Made by a program: the position numbers and the translations under genes
NCBI RefSeq assembly: GCF_029784135.1
Contig: NC_073746.1
Span: 305,676,665 to 305,740,664 of the forward strand
Origin: Toxorhynchites rutilus septentrionalis
Taxonomy: Eukaryota > Arthropoda > Insecta > Diptera > Culicidae
Reading direction: 5' to 3'
DNA: 64,000 bases
Notes under the pieces: model-generated
Databases searched by the model: none
What the model saw: only the letters and a program-made list of their open reading frames with translations
What the model was told of the DNA's origin: nothing
Shown here: piece after piece, positions 1-10,098 of the stretch
How positions within the stretch are numbered: the stretch's first letter is position 1
Layout of the letters: every line of letters begins with the position of its first letter

Positions 1-505
1 CAATTAGCTTCTTTAGAAAAAATATTATACTGTCAAAACAATTGGATTTTGTTTTCGTAATTTGTTTTTCATAGTTTAAATGGTTTCAGGACTAAGGGCG
101 CCATTTTTATTTTATTATTTTTTTTTGTTGAAAGCTGAGGCTTTACTAACCAATAAGATATCAAAAACTCAGAAATGTTAAAAGTTAACTGTCGGTCCGA
201 AAAAATCAATGTTTTATTTTTGTCAAGTTTTCGCAATCATTGATTGTATTTGTTTTTATGATTGATTGTTTTCCGTTTGGAAAATGAGAAAAAGATATTT
301 TTCATATTTCTATCTGTATAAACAAAAATGGAAGGCTAAATATGTTGGTAGCAAAAAACCCGAGGAAAGAATTGTCCGATTTGAGCCGTCTTTTTTCATT
401 GTAGTCGTCTTCAATATAGTTGGGAGAAAAATCTGAAAATTTTCGCAAAACTCTGAAGGAAGGTTGGAAAAATTCAGAAAATTGAATTCTCATTAGTTCC
501 ACAAT
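1..505. repeat. Old repeat-derived AT-rich DNA
   Basis: No gene is visible. Bases 1-250 resemble one arm of the foldback element at 4220-5134: both have a stretch about a colour-coded order of T-rich sequence, a 'cat(a)gtt' block, a 'ggaaagctgag' block and a 'aagttaac' block. Bases 325-430 resemble 3356-3440, sharing AAAATGGAAGG and TTTGTTGGTA-like words. I read this as fragments of two repeat families truncated by the window edge and by the neighbouring DD37E insertion. Confidence 0.45.
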
Positions 506-507
506 TA

Positions 508-1797
508 AAGGGTGTGTCAAATCAAATTGCATCACGGAAAAAACGCTGTAGAAATTCGCCCAGTAGACCGATCCTTTTTTAAAATTTTAGACAGTAAAAT
601 AAAAACTATTAAACAACTTTTGGCATTTTCTTTTTATTCATACTTCGAGCCCAAGCCCGTATGCTCGCACCTTCCTCTTTACCCCGTCCATAAGGTTCTG
701 TACAACGTCAGGTTGTAGTTTTTTTTTTGAACAGAAATCCATTTTCTCTTGAAGTCCGCCTCTGATTTGACAACTTTTGGGTTCTTCCGGAGGACTTGCT
801 TCATAATCGCCCAATATTTCTCTATTGGACGAAGCTCCGGCGCGTTGGGCGGGTTCATTTCCTTTGGCACGAAGGTAACCCCGTTGGCTTCGTACCACTC
901 CAACACGTCCTTTGAATAGTGGCACGAAACGAGATCCGGCCAGAAGATGGTCGGGCCCTCGTGCTGCTTCAATAGTGGTAGTAAGCGCTTCTGTAGGCGC
1001 TCCTTAAGGTAAACCTGCCCGTTTACCGTGCCGGTCATCACGAAGGGGGCGCTCCGCTTTCCGCAAGAGCAGATCGCTTGCCACACCATGTACTTTTTGG
1101 CAAACTTCGATAGTTTCTGCTTGCGAATCTCCTCCGGAACGCTGAATTTGTCCTCTGCGGAGAAGAACAACAGGCCCGGCAGCTGACGAAAGTCCGCTTT
1201 GACGTAGGTTTCGTCGTCCATGCGGCTTCGTCAGCATTTCGGTGTACAGCTTCCGGGCTCGCGTCTTCCCCACCATGTTTTGCCTTTCGTCGCGGTTAGG
1301 AGCCTTCTGAACCTTGTATGTACGCAGGCCCTCCCGCTGCTTGGTCCGCTGGATGAATGAACTTGACAAATTCAGCTTATTGGCGACATCCCGGACCGAA
1401 CTTCTCGGATCACGTCTAAACTTCTTAACTACGCGCTTGTGATCTTTTTCACTGACGGAGCATTCATTTTTGCCGTTCTTCATCTTCCGGTCGATGGTTA
1501 GGTTCTCGAAGTATCGTTTTAGTACTCTGCTGACCGTGGATTGGACGATTCCCAGCATCTTACCGATGTCTCGATGTGACAACTCCGGATTCTCGAAGTG
1601 AGTGCACAGGATTAATTCACGACGCTCTTTTTCGTTCGACGACATTTTTCCAAATTTACGAAAAATTGACAGTGAAGCATGACCAACGTGATCTATACAC
1701 TCTTATCTGATTATAAGCGAAAGCTGAAGATATAATTCCTAAAAATTAAATTTCTACAGCGTTTTTTCCGTGATGCAATTTGATGTGACACACCCTT
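508..1797 (-). mobile_element. Tc1/mariner DD37E element, copy 1
   Basis: Inverted terminal repeats of about 50 bp start AAGGGTGTGTCA at both ends. A TA target duplication lies outside each end (506-507 and 1798-1799). The single transposase ORF is on the minus strand. The same element occurs at 20987-22284 and 38837-40145, with near-identical sequence. The spacing between the second and third catalytic residues (37 residues, ending in the E of RPIEKYW) places it in the mosquito-type DD37E group. Length is about 1.29 kb, normal for the superfamily. The transposase is broken, so this copy is non-autonomous, but its TIRs look intact. Confidence 0.93.
638..1645 (-). pseudogene. DD37E transposase, frameshifted (copy 1)
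   Basis: The start MSSNEKERRELI is at 1645. The N-terminal half holds paired helix-turn-helix DNA-binding domains (SHRDIGKMLGIVQSTVSRV; later SVRDVANKLNLSS). The catalytic half has MDDETYVK (first D), PDLVSCHYSKD (second D) and APELRPIEKYW (E). Compared with the other copies, about 11 bp are missing near 1220, between short repeats. This shifts frame and deletes the residues just before the first catalytic D. A second frame change lies in the A-run near 720, after which the C-terminus reads VVQNLMDGVKRKVRAYG in another frame. The protein cannot be made whole. Confidence 0.92.
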
Positions 1798-2280
1798 TAC
1801 ACCATGAAAAGCGTTGTTAGTCCGTTTGATATTAGCGCTAACGAAATTGATCTATGTTCGAAAGTGGAAATGGATTTTGAGGCAAAATAACGCACTTCTA
1901 TATCTTCTAACTGTATTAAAAAAATATGGCTGGGTTATATCTAAGATATAACCGCAAGGTTGACGTGGGACTACCTTAGCTTAGCAATCATATGTTTGTA
2001 TTGATTAATTTTTTTTAAATTTTTTTTTGCTTTGTGAGTAAAAAGTTGTGATAGATTGTGTTCTTCATTACAAGTAAATTTAGGACTGTCATCCTTTTAC
2101 GTTTGGTATGATGGCATCTTTGTTTTGAAGTCTTTGTTAGGCAAACACATTTCAGTCGGAACAAAAATGCCCCCGATTTTCATGAATTTGCAATGCCGAT
2201 TTCCCCAGGCACCTTGGTTCTGATGTCTGTATTGGGGAAACACATTTTAGTCGGAACAAAAATGCCCTCGAATTACATGT

Positions 2281-2744
2281 AGTGATCCCCGATAATCGTT
2301 CGACTAATCGATTAATCGAATACTTCCTACAGAAATCGATTATTAATCGAACGAATACTGCGCAACTAATAATCGATGCGAACAAATAATTTACATCGAT
2401 TCATCGATCCAAACCCAGAGAAAAAAAAACGTACGGCCGCTGCAGATTTATCCTGAAATTCAATCGTTATCTTTAACGCTCCCCGAAACTCGCAAAAGAA
2501 GCTCAATGCCGCGAATTGAGATTCCTTAACCAGTTTAGGGAAGCGTAGAAGATAATGATTAGTTTTCAGGCAGAATGAGCACTTTTTTGATTCCAGATGG
2601 CTTTCTAGCAAATGAAAAATATTAGTATAACTAATTATTTCTCTCAGTGTAACGATTAATCAATTAATCGTATCGAATAACAAACTGCTGAAAAGTATTC
2701 GATTAGCTGATGAACGATTAATTTCAAAAATCGGGGATCACTAC
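2281..2744. mobile_element. hAT-like MITE inside K-a
   Basis: The ends are inverted repeats reading AGTGATCCCCGAT inward from both sides. They are flanked by an 8-bp direct repeat TTACATGT (2273-2280 and 2745-2752). Removing the insert restores a 93-bp repeat unit seen elsewhere (5280-5640, 44030-44590). An 8-bp TSD with a TAGTG-like tip fits the hAT superfamily. Subterminal ATCGATTAATCGA words are self-complementary. The 81-aa ORF on the minus strand inside it has no recognisable transposase or BED motif, so it is treated as non-coding. Confidence 0.75.
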
Positions 2745-3110
2745 TTACATGTATTTACAATGCCAATTTCCCCACGCTCCATGGATTTCAAGTCTGTGTT
2801 AGGGAAACACATTTCAGTCAGAACAATAATACCCCCAACTTTCATGTACTTGCAATGCAGATTTCCCCAAGTCTGCTTGGTTTTGATGGCTGTGTTGGGG
2901 AAACCGTAAATCGGGCCAATCAAAACAAGGCAGGTAGGGAGTTTTGATAACGCTTGACATTTTACAGTTATTCAATTGTTTCTCTAATGAAAAATAACAT
3001 TTTATTAATTGCGATAGAAGCGTAGAAATATTCCCTATCAATTGATGCAAACATCTTTCCGATCCAGTAAGAAATGTACGAGTTATAAGCATTCGGAATC
3101 TTTCATTTTT

Positions 3111-3271
3111 AGGAGGCGATCTGGCGTAGTGGTAACATCCATGCCTCTCACGCTAAAGGTCACGAGTTCAATTCTCACTCCCGACATTCTTCCAAAAATG
3201 GAAGTAGAAGTGACGAACCAGCCAAATGAGTTGAAAGACACTATAATACAGATAAAAAAAAAAAAAAAAAA
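3111..3271 (+). mobile_element. tRNA-derived SINE family A, copy 1
   Basis: About 160 bp with a pol III box A (TGGCGTAGTGG) and a box B-like GAGTTCAATTC in a tRNA-like head, an unrelated body and a long A tail. A 14-bp target duplication AATCTTTCATTTTT flanks it exactly (3097-3110 and 3272-3285). Copies of the same family are at 9035-9187 and, diverged and reversed, at 24887-25047. Confidence 0.9.
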
Positions 3272-3510
3272 AATCTTTCATTTTTTCCTGCATGTTCTGT
3301 GTTTAGGTTTTCATTTTACCCCCCATATACTCCGGTTAGACGTAGTCCCACGTCAAAATGGAAGGACAAATTTGTTGGTAAGCGCAAAATCCGGAGAAGA
3401 AATGGTCAGATTTGAGTCGGGTTTATTGTGTTGTATTTGTTCGGCCCAATGTTATGTTGCCAAAAACATTTGAAATTTTAGAAAAACTTTGACGGAAAGA
3501 ACGAAAAGTC

Positions 3511-3840
3511 ACAGAAGGGTTGTGTTCGAGACACGACCGCATAGCTGTCGTAGGATTCCGTTAGGCTATCTATTAATTTTGGGTATGTTTGAAGAATTAC
3601 ATCGTAAAACTCTTTGATAATAATTTGGTAGCCCTGAAAAGGGCCGTTTTGTTTGGTTGTTGGATATTGTTTGTTCAGTCCACCAGTATTCACAAACGAG
3701 TAATGATGACAAAAGGATGGTAAACATTCGTTGGATGGTGCGTATCAGATTAAGAGACACCGAAGTGGAACGAGATATGATGGAAATCGCCCTCTGGGAT
3801 CCTATACGAGATGCCTCCTGTGATATGTATGGATGAAATT
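3511..3840 (-). repeat. Family K-like 3' fragment (K-f) with histone-type stem-loop
   Basis: Read on the minus strand it ends with GGAATCCTACGACAGC, TATGCGGTC and a stem-loop of the GTCGTGTC/GACACAAC type. The same terminal block closes K-e at 30324-30380 and K-g at 42585-42630. A histone mRNA type stem-loop lies within it at 3630-3645. No ORF is recognised. Confidence 0.55.
3630..3645 (-). terminator. Histone mRNA 3' stem-loop (repeat-borne)
   Basis: The minus strand reads GGCCCTTTTCAGGGCT, preceded by CAAAAC and followed by ACCAAA. This matches the canonical 6-bp-stem, 4-nt-loop signal at the 3' end of replication-dependent histone mRNAs, bound by SLBP. No histone coding sequence is recognisable upstream here. 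Confidence 0.75.
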
Positions 3841-4219
3841 GAAAAAAATCTCATCAATGTAATATAAGATAATTATCAATACCGAACAAAATTATCAATT
3901 TTTATTATTAGTAAAAACATATTACTTTAATATAGAGAAAACATTTGAAATGTAAAAGGTAATTTTCTTTTATAAATTTTACTTCATCAGTGTTTATTCA
4001 ACCCAATGCGCATTTTTATTGGACTAACAACGCCTAATATTATATATAGAGCAAATGGAAAATCACTATTTCTTTACTTTTCCAATTTTTCTCGCCGTAT
4101 AAACTTTACTTGGGTGAAAATGAATACAACAAAACAGACAGCTTAAACCAAACAACCCGTTCTCGAGCGGGAACACACCTTGGTTTTTATTTATGAAAAT
4201 TTAAATTAATCGTTTCATA
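3841..4219. other. AT-rich spacer, nothing recognised
   Basis: No ORF, tRNA-like head or terminal repeats seen. Confidence 0.5.
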
Positions 4220-5134
4220 TACAGCCATTCCATGCCAAACCGATATAGCGGTTCTCAGATTTTCGTCAAAAGTGGTAGTTTTGTTCTTCATCGCAAATTA
4301 TTAGACCCGTATTTCTTTATCTTTTTGTTAGGGTGACCATTTCCATTTTAGGGTGATCCGAAAAATCCATTTTTCCCAAAAATTACTTTTTTTAAAAATT
4401 CATAACCTTCGAACCACTGAACCAATTCAGATGTTCGACATATCAAATTAAAGCCAATTAGATGATGTTTCTTGGAAAAATACTAGAGTTGCATGAAATT
4501 CGAATTATTTTTTCGTTATTATTGTATTGTATTTGTTTTTTATAGTTTTCATGGTCTCGGGACATAAGGTGCTATCTTTTTCAATTTTTTCTGGAAAGCT
4601 GAGAATTTTTCACATAACATATGTCGAAACCAGGGTGGTGTTTTTTTCGTTTTTGAGTTATAGTTTTTGAAAGTTAACCGATGTTCTGATGATTTTTTGG
4701 ACCATCGGTTAACGTTGAAAAATCATAACTCAAAAACGAAAAAAAAGCCTTCCTGGTTTCGACATATGTTATGTGAAAAATTCTAAGCTTTCCAGAAAAA
4801 ATATAAAAAAAATATAGCACCTTTGGTCCCGAGACCAAATTCAAATTTTCTGCAACTGTAGTATTTTTTCAAAAAGACCAGCTAATTGGCTTTAATATGA
4901 TATGCCGAACATCTAAATTGGTCCAGTGGTTCGAAAGTTATGAATTTTTGAAAAAAATCATGTTTGGCAAAAATGCGAAAAAATGGATTTTTCAGACCAT
5001 CCAAGAATGGAAATGGTCACCCTAACAAAAAAAATAAAAAAGTACAGGTCTAATAATTTGCGATGAATAACAAAACTACCACTTTTAACGAAAATCTGAG
5101 AATTACTATATCGGTTTGGCATGGAATGGATGTA
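4220..5134. mobile_element. Foldback element, about 915 bp
   Basis: Two arms of roughly 440 bp are inverted copies of each other around a short centre near 4690 (the loop flank words are GTTAACCGATG and CATCGGTTAAC). The outer tips read TACAGCCATTCCATGCC on the left and its near-perfect complement on the right. A TA duplication lies at 4218-4219 and 5135-5136, consistent with a Tc1/mariner-mobilised foldback MITE. It has no coding capacity. A diverged arm-like fragment occurs at the start of the window. Confidence 0.8.
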
Positions 5135-5279
5135 TATCAAGTCATTTTTAACAAAACTACTACTAAATTTTTCACAATACACGATCGGTCATTGATATGA
5201 AAATTCACGAAGCAATCAACATTAAAGTTCCAAATGTAAATTTTATTTGCTAGAATTAATCGTATCGCGCACCTTACTT

Positions 5280-5886
5280 GTAATACAAAAATGCCCCCGA
5301 GTTACATATATTTGCAATGTAGATTTTCCTCAGGCAGCTTGATTTTGATGTCTCTGTTAGGGAATACATTTCGGTAGAAACAAAAGCTCCCCCTACGTTC
5401 ATGTATTTGCAATGCCGATTTCTCCCAGGCAACTTGGTTTCGATGTCTCTGTTAGGGAATACATTTCGGTGGGAGCAAATGCTCCTCTACTTTTATGTAT
5501 TTTAAATGCCGATTTCCTCCAGGTAGCTTTTGATGTCTCTATTAGGGAGCACATTTCGGTGGGAGCAAAAGCTCACCCTACTTTCATGTATTTGCAATTT
5601 TCCCCAGGCAGCTTGGTTTTGATGTCTCTGTTAGGGACCCGCCGCATGTGTCGTCAATTTCGACCAATCAGAAGATTTCCGTTAGGATAGGGGTTGAGAT
5701 TTTTCAATTGTTTGATAGTTAGTTTCATGACATATATTATTTTTTTCAATATAAAAAATTCTTTTGGAGTGCCGAAATCGATGACTGAGTAATAAGCGTT
5801 TGAAATTGGACAATTTTCACGATGTATTCGATTTTCGATTTTCAATTTGTACCCCAATATGTTCCCGAAAGACGTAATCCTACGTC
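5280..5886 (-). repeat. Family K-like repeat (K-b), 5' end recognised
   Basis: The minus-strand end at 5886 reads GACGTAGGATTACGTC, the family K 5' signature, after a T run. Inside are a CTGATTGGTCGAAATT block comparable to the GATTGGCCCG block of K-a and K-h, a TTCCGTTAGGAT block shared with 30230, and then tandem 93-bp units. The 3' terminal block was not found, so the left limit is uncertain. Confidence 0.5.
5300..5640. repeat. Tandem repeat, unit about 93 bp
   Basis: Four diverged units each contain ATGTATTTGCAAT, a TTTC(C)CCAGGCA block and TGTTAGGGAAT/ACATTTCGG. The same unit is found inside K-a and, in about six units, in K-h (44030-44590). Confidence 0.75.
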
Positions 5887-6370
5887 AAAAAAAAACAATT
5901 CTTATATTTTTCGCAATGAAATCGTTGTTAGTTCCATTGGATTTCGCTATTGCGGAATCAAACTTCGTGCTCCGTTCATGTGTAGCGAACATGACAATGA
6001 ATTTTCAGGTGGAATAACGCGCTTTAAAAATAAAAATCTGATTGAAAATTTGCTTTTCTGTGTCATTCCATGTAACAGAGAAATATGTTATTTGCAAATA
6101 ATTCAAGAGTCTTGAGCGAAAATTATGTCTGAAAATAAATTTATAATATAATGACAAATTTTGTAAGAAATACTAGCAAAATTATAGTAAAAGAAAATTG
6201 TAAATATCCACTCAGAAGATCAATCTATGAAAAGTTCTGCGATTGAATCAACGGTTAAATTAGTAAGAAAACATGAACGATCGAAAGAATTCAAATCAAA
6301 AGTCAATTTTGGGCGAGATTATGTTCGCCGGACAGCTAGTATTTTATATATATATATATATATATATATT
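5887..6370. repeat. Truncated repeat ending in (TA)n
   Basis: The minus strand from about 6342 starts ACTAGCTGTCCGGCGAAC, close to CACTAGCTGACCCGGC at 9926. Both look like the same dispersed insect repeat head. It is followed on the plus strand by a TA dinucleotide run (about 6346-6370). No gene. Confidence 0.45.
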
Positions 6371-6542
6371 CATTATATTTTGTATGACACATCTAAATTG
6401 ATAGATTAAAGTAACATTTTGAGAGTAGAAAAAAACTGAAAGTTATTGGTTTTGAAGTTGTTGTTATTAATATGATTAATGTTAAATCCTATTGTTTCTA
6501 TAAAATAAAATGAAGCTCTCTAGAGTTCTATGATTTGTTCTT
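6371..6542. repeat. Fragment of pogo-like derivative repeat
   Basis: The AAGCTCTCTAGAG to TTGGTTCTT-like segment matches 16920-16955 of the repeat described at 16380-17130. The LINE at 6543-7895 has inserted into it. Confidence 0.45.
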
Positions 6543-7895
6543 TTTTTTTTCCAAAATATATATTTTATTAAGGCACATGTGGCGTTAGCCTGACGGGGCC
6601 GGGAGTCCAATATTTTGACAATTTTTGTCTTACAACTATGTTAGTAATATGTAACCGATTACTCGCGGTTGGCTCGAGGTTAGTATTACAAGTGTTCTCA
6701 TAATTGGTATGTTGCAGTCTTCGATGCTCTGTACGTGTGCCCGACACGCGATACTTCCTATTGGGATGCAGCTGACCATTAATCAGCAACGCCCCCCTAG
6801 TCTGTACCCCATATCTAGCGTGGTGCGTCTTTCTCGACTCGAGGAATCCAGGATAGAATGATCACTAGCCGGCGCAATCATCAGCTCGTGAAGAGTTGTC
6901 ATGAGCGGTACAACCTTTGGCTCTTGTTGAATGATCAGTGGACTGCACAACCTTCGGCCCGTGCATCTGTAAAGAGTGTGTGTATGTATTGCCGCGACTA
7001 AATAAAAGTTTATCGATCGGATAGGAGGGATATGAAACGGGGACACAACGAAGGAAACATCATTAAACGTTGATATCGGCGCTCTCAGTGCTCTAGAGAG
7101 CTGAGAGCGAGCAGCATGGAACCGGATACACGACCAGACAACATGCTCGATGTCGTGGTAGCCATCGCCACAATCACAAAGATTGTTTGCTGCGAGCCCA
7201 ATGCGATAGAGATGCGCGTTTAGGTTGTAGTGATTGGATATAAGCCGAGATATCACGCCAATGAAATCACGACCTACATTCAATCACTTGAACCATGCAC
7301 ACGTCGAGACCTTAGGGATAATCGTGTGTAACCAACGACCGAACTCATCACCACTCCACATGCGCTGCCAACTTACGAGCGTATACTGACGAGGAATGTG
7401 GAAAAATTCATTATAAGCAATTTGCCTTTCAAAAAGTGTGCCTTCTAAAGCGCCCACCTTAGCTAGCGAGTCCGCTTTCTCATTCCCCGGAATCGAGCAA
7501 TGAGAGGGAACCCATGCTAAGGTAATCTTGAATAATTTTTCGACCAAAACACTCAATAGTTGTCTTATTCTTGTTACGAATTAAGATGAGCGTTTATCAA
7601 CTTTCATTGAGCGGATTGCCTCTATTGAGCTGAGACTGTCTGAAAAAATAAAATAATGGTCGATGGGCAATGTTTCAATTATCCCTAATGCGTAATATAT
7701 CACACCCAGTTCAGCGACATACACGGAACAAGGATCTTTGAGTTTGAAAGATGCACTGGAATTTTCATTGAAGAAGCCAGTGGACCCGTTTATGCATGAA
7801 CCGTCAGTAAAGAACATTTTATCAGATCTAACTTTCCCATATTCTGCCGAAAATATCGGCGGAATAGAATCGGAGCGTAGGTGATCTGAGATTCC
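6543..7895 (-). mobile_element. 5'-truncated I-type LINE fragment
   Basis: A 13-bp TSD ATGATTTGTTCTT flanks it (6530-6542 and 7896-7908). On the minus strand the 3' end has AATAAA and an A tail at 6543-6551. The preserved part covers RNase H and the C-terminal region of ORF2. It is a relative of the LINE at 49317-63409 but not the same subfamily, since the 3' tails differ. 5' truncation is typical of target-primed reverse transcription. Confidence 0.9.
6783..7889 (-). pseudogene. LINE ORF2 C-terminus: RNase H plus CCHC region
   Basis: One continuous minus-strand frame is broken by two nonsense codons (near 7581 and 7284). RNase H motifs are seen in order: MFFTDGSCINGSTGF, VYVAELGVIYYAL, FIFSDSLSSIEAI and LAWVPSHCSIPGNEKADSLA. 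After it comes NNLCDCGDGYHDIEHVVWSC, the C-terminal zinc-knuckle-like motif of I-type LINEs. Aligned with the second LINE, the frame is preserved throughout. It cannot be functional: it lacks endonuclease and reverse transcriptase. Confidence 0.88.
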
Positions 7896-8764
7896 ATGAT
7901 TTGTTCTTGATGATGATGATGATGACCCACCTCATACCCCTAAAATGGTCTGAACAGGCCGATTTATCTGATAGATAATATTTATGTTTAACCAAATTAA
8001 AAGATCAGTATTATAAAATTTTATTATATTTGTTCTTCTACATCTAATTCTTATATTGTCTAATAACGCTTCAATATCATTTCAAACACTTGCTGGTGAG
8101 CCTCCAAGTAAAATCTTCAAAAAGGACGATTTTTAGTCCATTATACTTATAATAACCAATTAATTTTCGTTTAAGTTTCAAAAAAATCGGAGAGGGTCGG
8201 GTCAAACTTCGATGTTTTTCGGCCGACTCGGGGTGGATTTGCTCCATATTTTTATGTTATCGTTGAGAACAATTCTGATTTGAAACCAACCAATTTGAAT
8301 TGAAAATTAATAAACTTGTTCCGTTCTTCAAAATAAGTGGTTATGGCATAAAAAGAATACAAGTTTGCTTTTGACATAAGCAAAGTACAAACTCGACTTC
8401 TACCAAACAAGCTCAAGCATAATCAGGACAATTCATTTACTTCACTTTGCCGAAACACTCGCGCTTTAATAGAGGGGAAATCGTCCCATTTTTATCATTT
8501 CCAACATCGGTAATAATTTCTCAAGACATTTTCAACTTATTTCCCTCGAAAACAAGAAATCAGTCTGTATACTTGCAATACGTTGCGAAAGTTTCTCTTT
8601 CTCTTTAGAATCAACTTAAGGACTGAGGCTTGAAAATACATAACTTTACGTATAACGTAACATACATAACGACTCTATCTCGAAAAATATAAGAGCAAAT
8701 TGAGAGCGGATTTGAAAAGATTTGTTCTTTTATCTTTTATGTGAGCAATTAGTAGCAAAATGTC
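7896..8764. other. Unrecognised spacer with a short GAT run
   Basis: A (GAT)n microsatellite lies at about 7909-7924. The rest is AT-rich with no ORF, TIR or RNA-like head seen. Confidence 0.5.
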
Positions 8765-9395
8765 ATTAGAAGTGAAAGAGAATCTCTAATTCGATTATTT
8801 CAACGAAATCTGCGGTGGTCCCAACAAACAGTCGCCAATAAAGCTAAAGTGAACCAAAGTACGTTGTCGAGAGTGATTAAAACGTTCAAAAATAATTCAA
8901 ATGTTAACAGGATAGCTGGTTAGGGTCGCAAGAAAGGATTTAAATACCCAGAAACTGTGAAGAAAAAAGATGCTTGCTAACAGAGAAATCCTGGACGCTC
9001 CATTCTTAAAATATCGGAAAAACAGAATTGTTGTGTGGAGGCGATCTGGCGTAGTGGTAGCATCCGTACCTCTCACGCTCAAGGTCACGAGTTCAATTCT
9101 CACTCCCGACATTCTTCCAAAAATGGAAGTAAAAGTGACGAACCAGCCAATAGTGTTGGAAATCACTATAATACAGACAAAAAAAAAAGAATTGTTGTTA
9201 AAGAACAGTTCGGCGAATGAAACCCAGTGCAGGCCTGAAGAGTTCAAGGTTCAGACAGTTCCTGATCATAACGAAACACAAAAATCTTGCCCGTTGATTA
9301 GAGCAAGAAAGTTGAAATCAAATTATTTTGAGAAAAAAGCTGTATTATGGACGCCGAAACTTATGTATTGTATGATTAGATGTTAACGAAAAATT
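8765..9395 (+). pseudogene. Decayed Tc1-like transposase, N-terminal part
   Basis: Fragments in shifting frames read like a Tc1/mariner transposase. The first part is an HTH region with QQTVANKAKVNQSTLSRVI, then a second HTH region, then VPDHNETQKSCPLIRARKLK and YFEKKAVLWTPKLMY, where DAETYV in another frame corresponds to the first catalytic aspartate. Multiple stops and frameshifts are present and a SINE interrupts it at 9035-9187. The catalytic C-terminal half was not found downstream. This is an older lineage than the three DD37E copies. Confidence 0.75.
9035..9187 (+). mobile_element. tRNA-derived SINE family A, copy 2
   Basis: Same box A (TGGCGTAGTGG), box B-like motif and body as the copy at 3111, ending in an A run. 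The 11-bp TSD AGAATTGTTGT lies at 9024-9034 and 9188-9198, inside the Tc1 pseudogene, so the SINE is younger than that element. Confidence 0.92.
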
Positions 9396-9973
9396 CAAAA
9401 CAAAAAAATCAAGTCAAGTGGTTTTGAAGTTACAGCTTCTTACATATATGTTAATTACTCCACATCCATCATCATTAGCCTGGCGAAGCGTTCTCTCTGT
9501 ACATATGTAGTGCATTATTTCGTGCCTGACGAAATAATAATAATTCCGGCAAATTGGTATACTTAATTTCTCGCCTCGCATATGACTTTTCCCTGAAAAT
9601 TAATTCATCCTGCGCGGCACATTTCGGCACATTTAAATTTTCCATTAATTTTTGATCGGTAAGCAAATTGTTGAATTAAATCGGCAGAGTTTATTTCGGG
9701 GAAACGCTAAACAAAAATGGATCAGTGTTTGATGGCAGGGAAATCGCAGCAGTCACCAATAAAAAGAGCCAAAAGATGATTTCACCGAAAATTTTTTTTA
9801 GTTTTACACGAACTTTAGTTGGTTACATGTTGCGTGTTGTTAAAATAGGAGTGTTTCGTGTTATAAACAAACTTTCATCAAAATAAGATGGCGTGGAATC
9901 CATTCATATAAAGCACTAGCTGACCCGGCAAACTTATTTCCCGTCCAGAATTGATTTTTTGTTATGAATACTT
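9396..9973. other. Unrecognised AT-rich stretch
   Basis: It holds a dispersed-repeat head CTAGCTGACCCGGC at about 9928. No ORF or other feature is supported. Confidence 0.5.
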
Positions 9974-10098
9974 AGTTAGCGCTCAACTTCCGAGTTGATC
10001 AGTCGATTTTTTAGACGAGCAAATTTCGGAAGTCGTTCACAGACTATTTAATACGTTCTACATTTTTTTCATCTACGCTTTTCGCGACGTCACATTCC

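Larger units (their letters stand above)
1926..3354 (-). mobile_element. Family K repeat copy K-a, interrupted twice
   Basis: On the minus strand this begins at 3354 with GACGTGGGACTACGTC after a T-rich flank. It ends near 1926 with CCACGTCAACCTTGCGGTT followed by a stem-loop (GGTTATA/TATAACC type). The homologous copy K-h is at 43735-45068 in plus orientation. Shared inner blocks include a GATTGGCCCGATTTA segment and tandem units of about 93 bp containing TTTCCCTAACACAGAC. A hAT-like MITE (2281-2744) and a tRNA-derived SINE (3111-3271) are inserted. No ORF of note. Family assignment is by comparison within this window only. Confidence 0.75.

Noticed and set aside
2366..2611. BED-finger or hAT transposase inside the MITE
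   Set aside because: The 81-aa frame has a CSFC pair but no His/Cys partner spacing and no RW or dimerisation motif.
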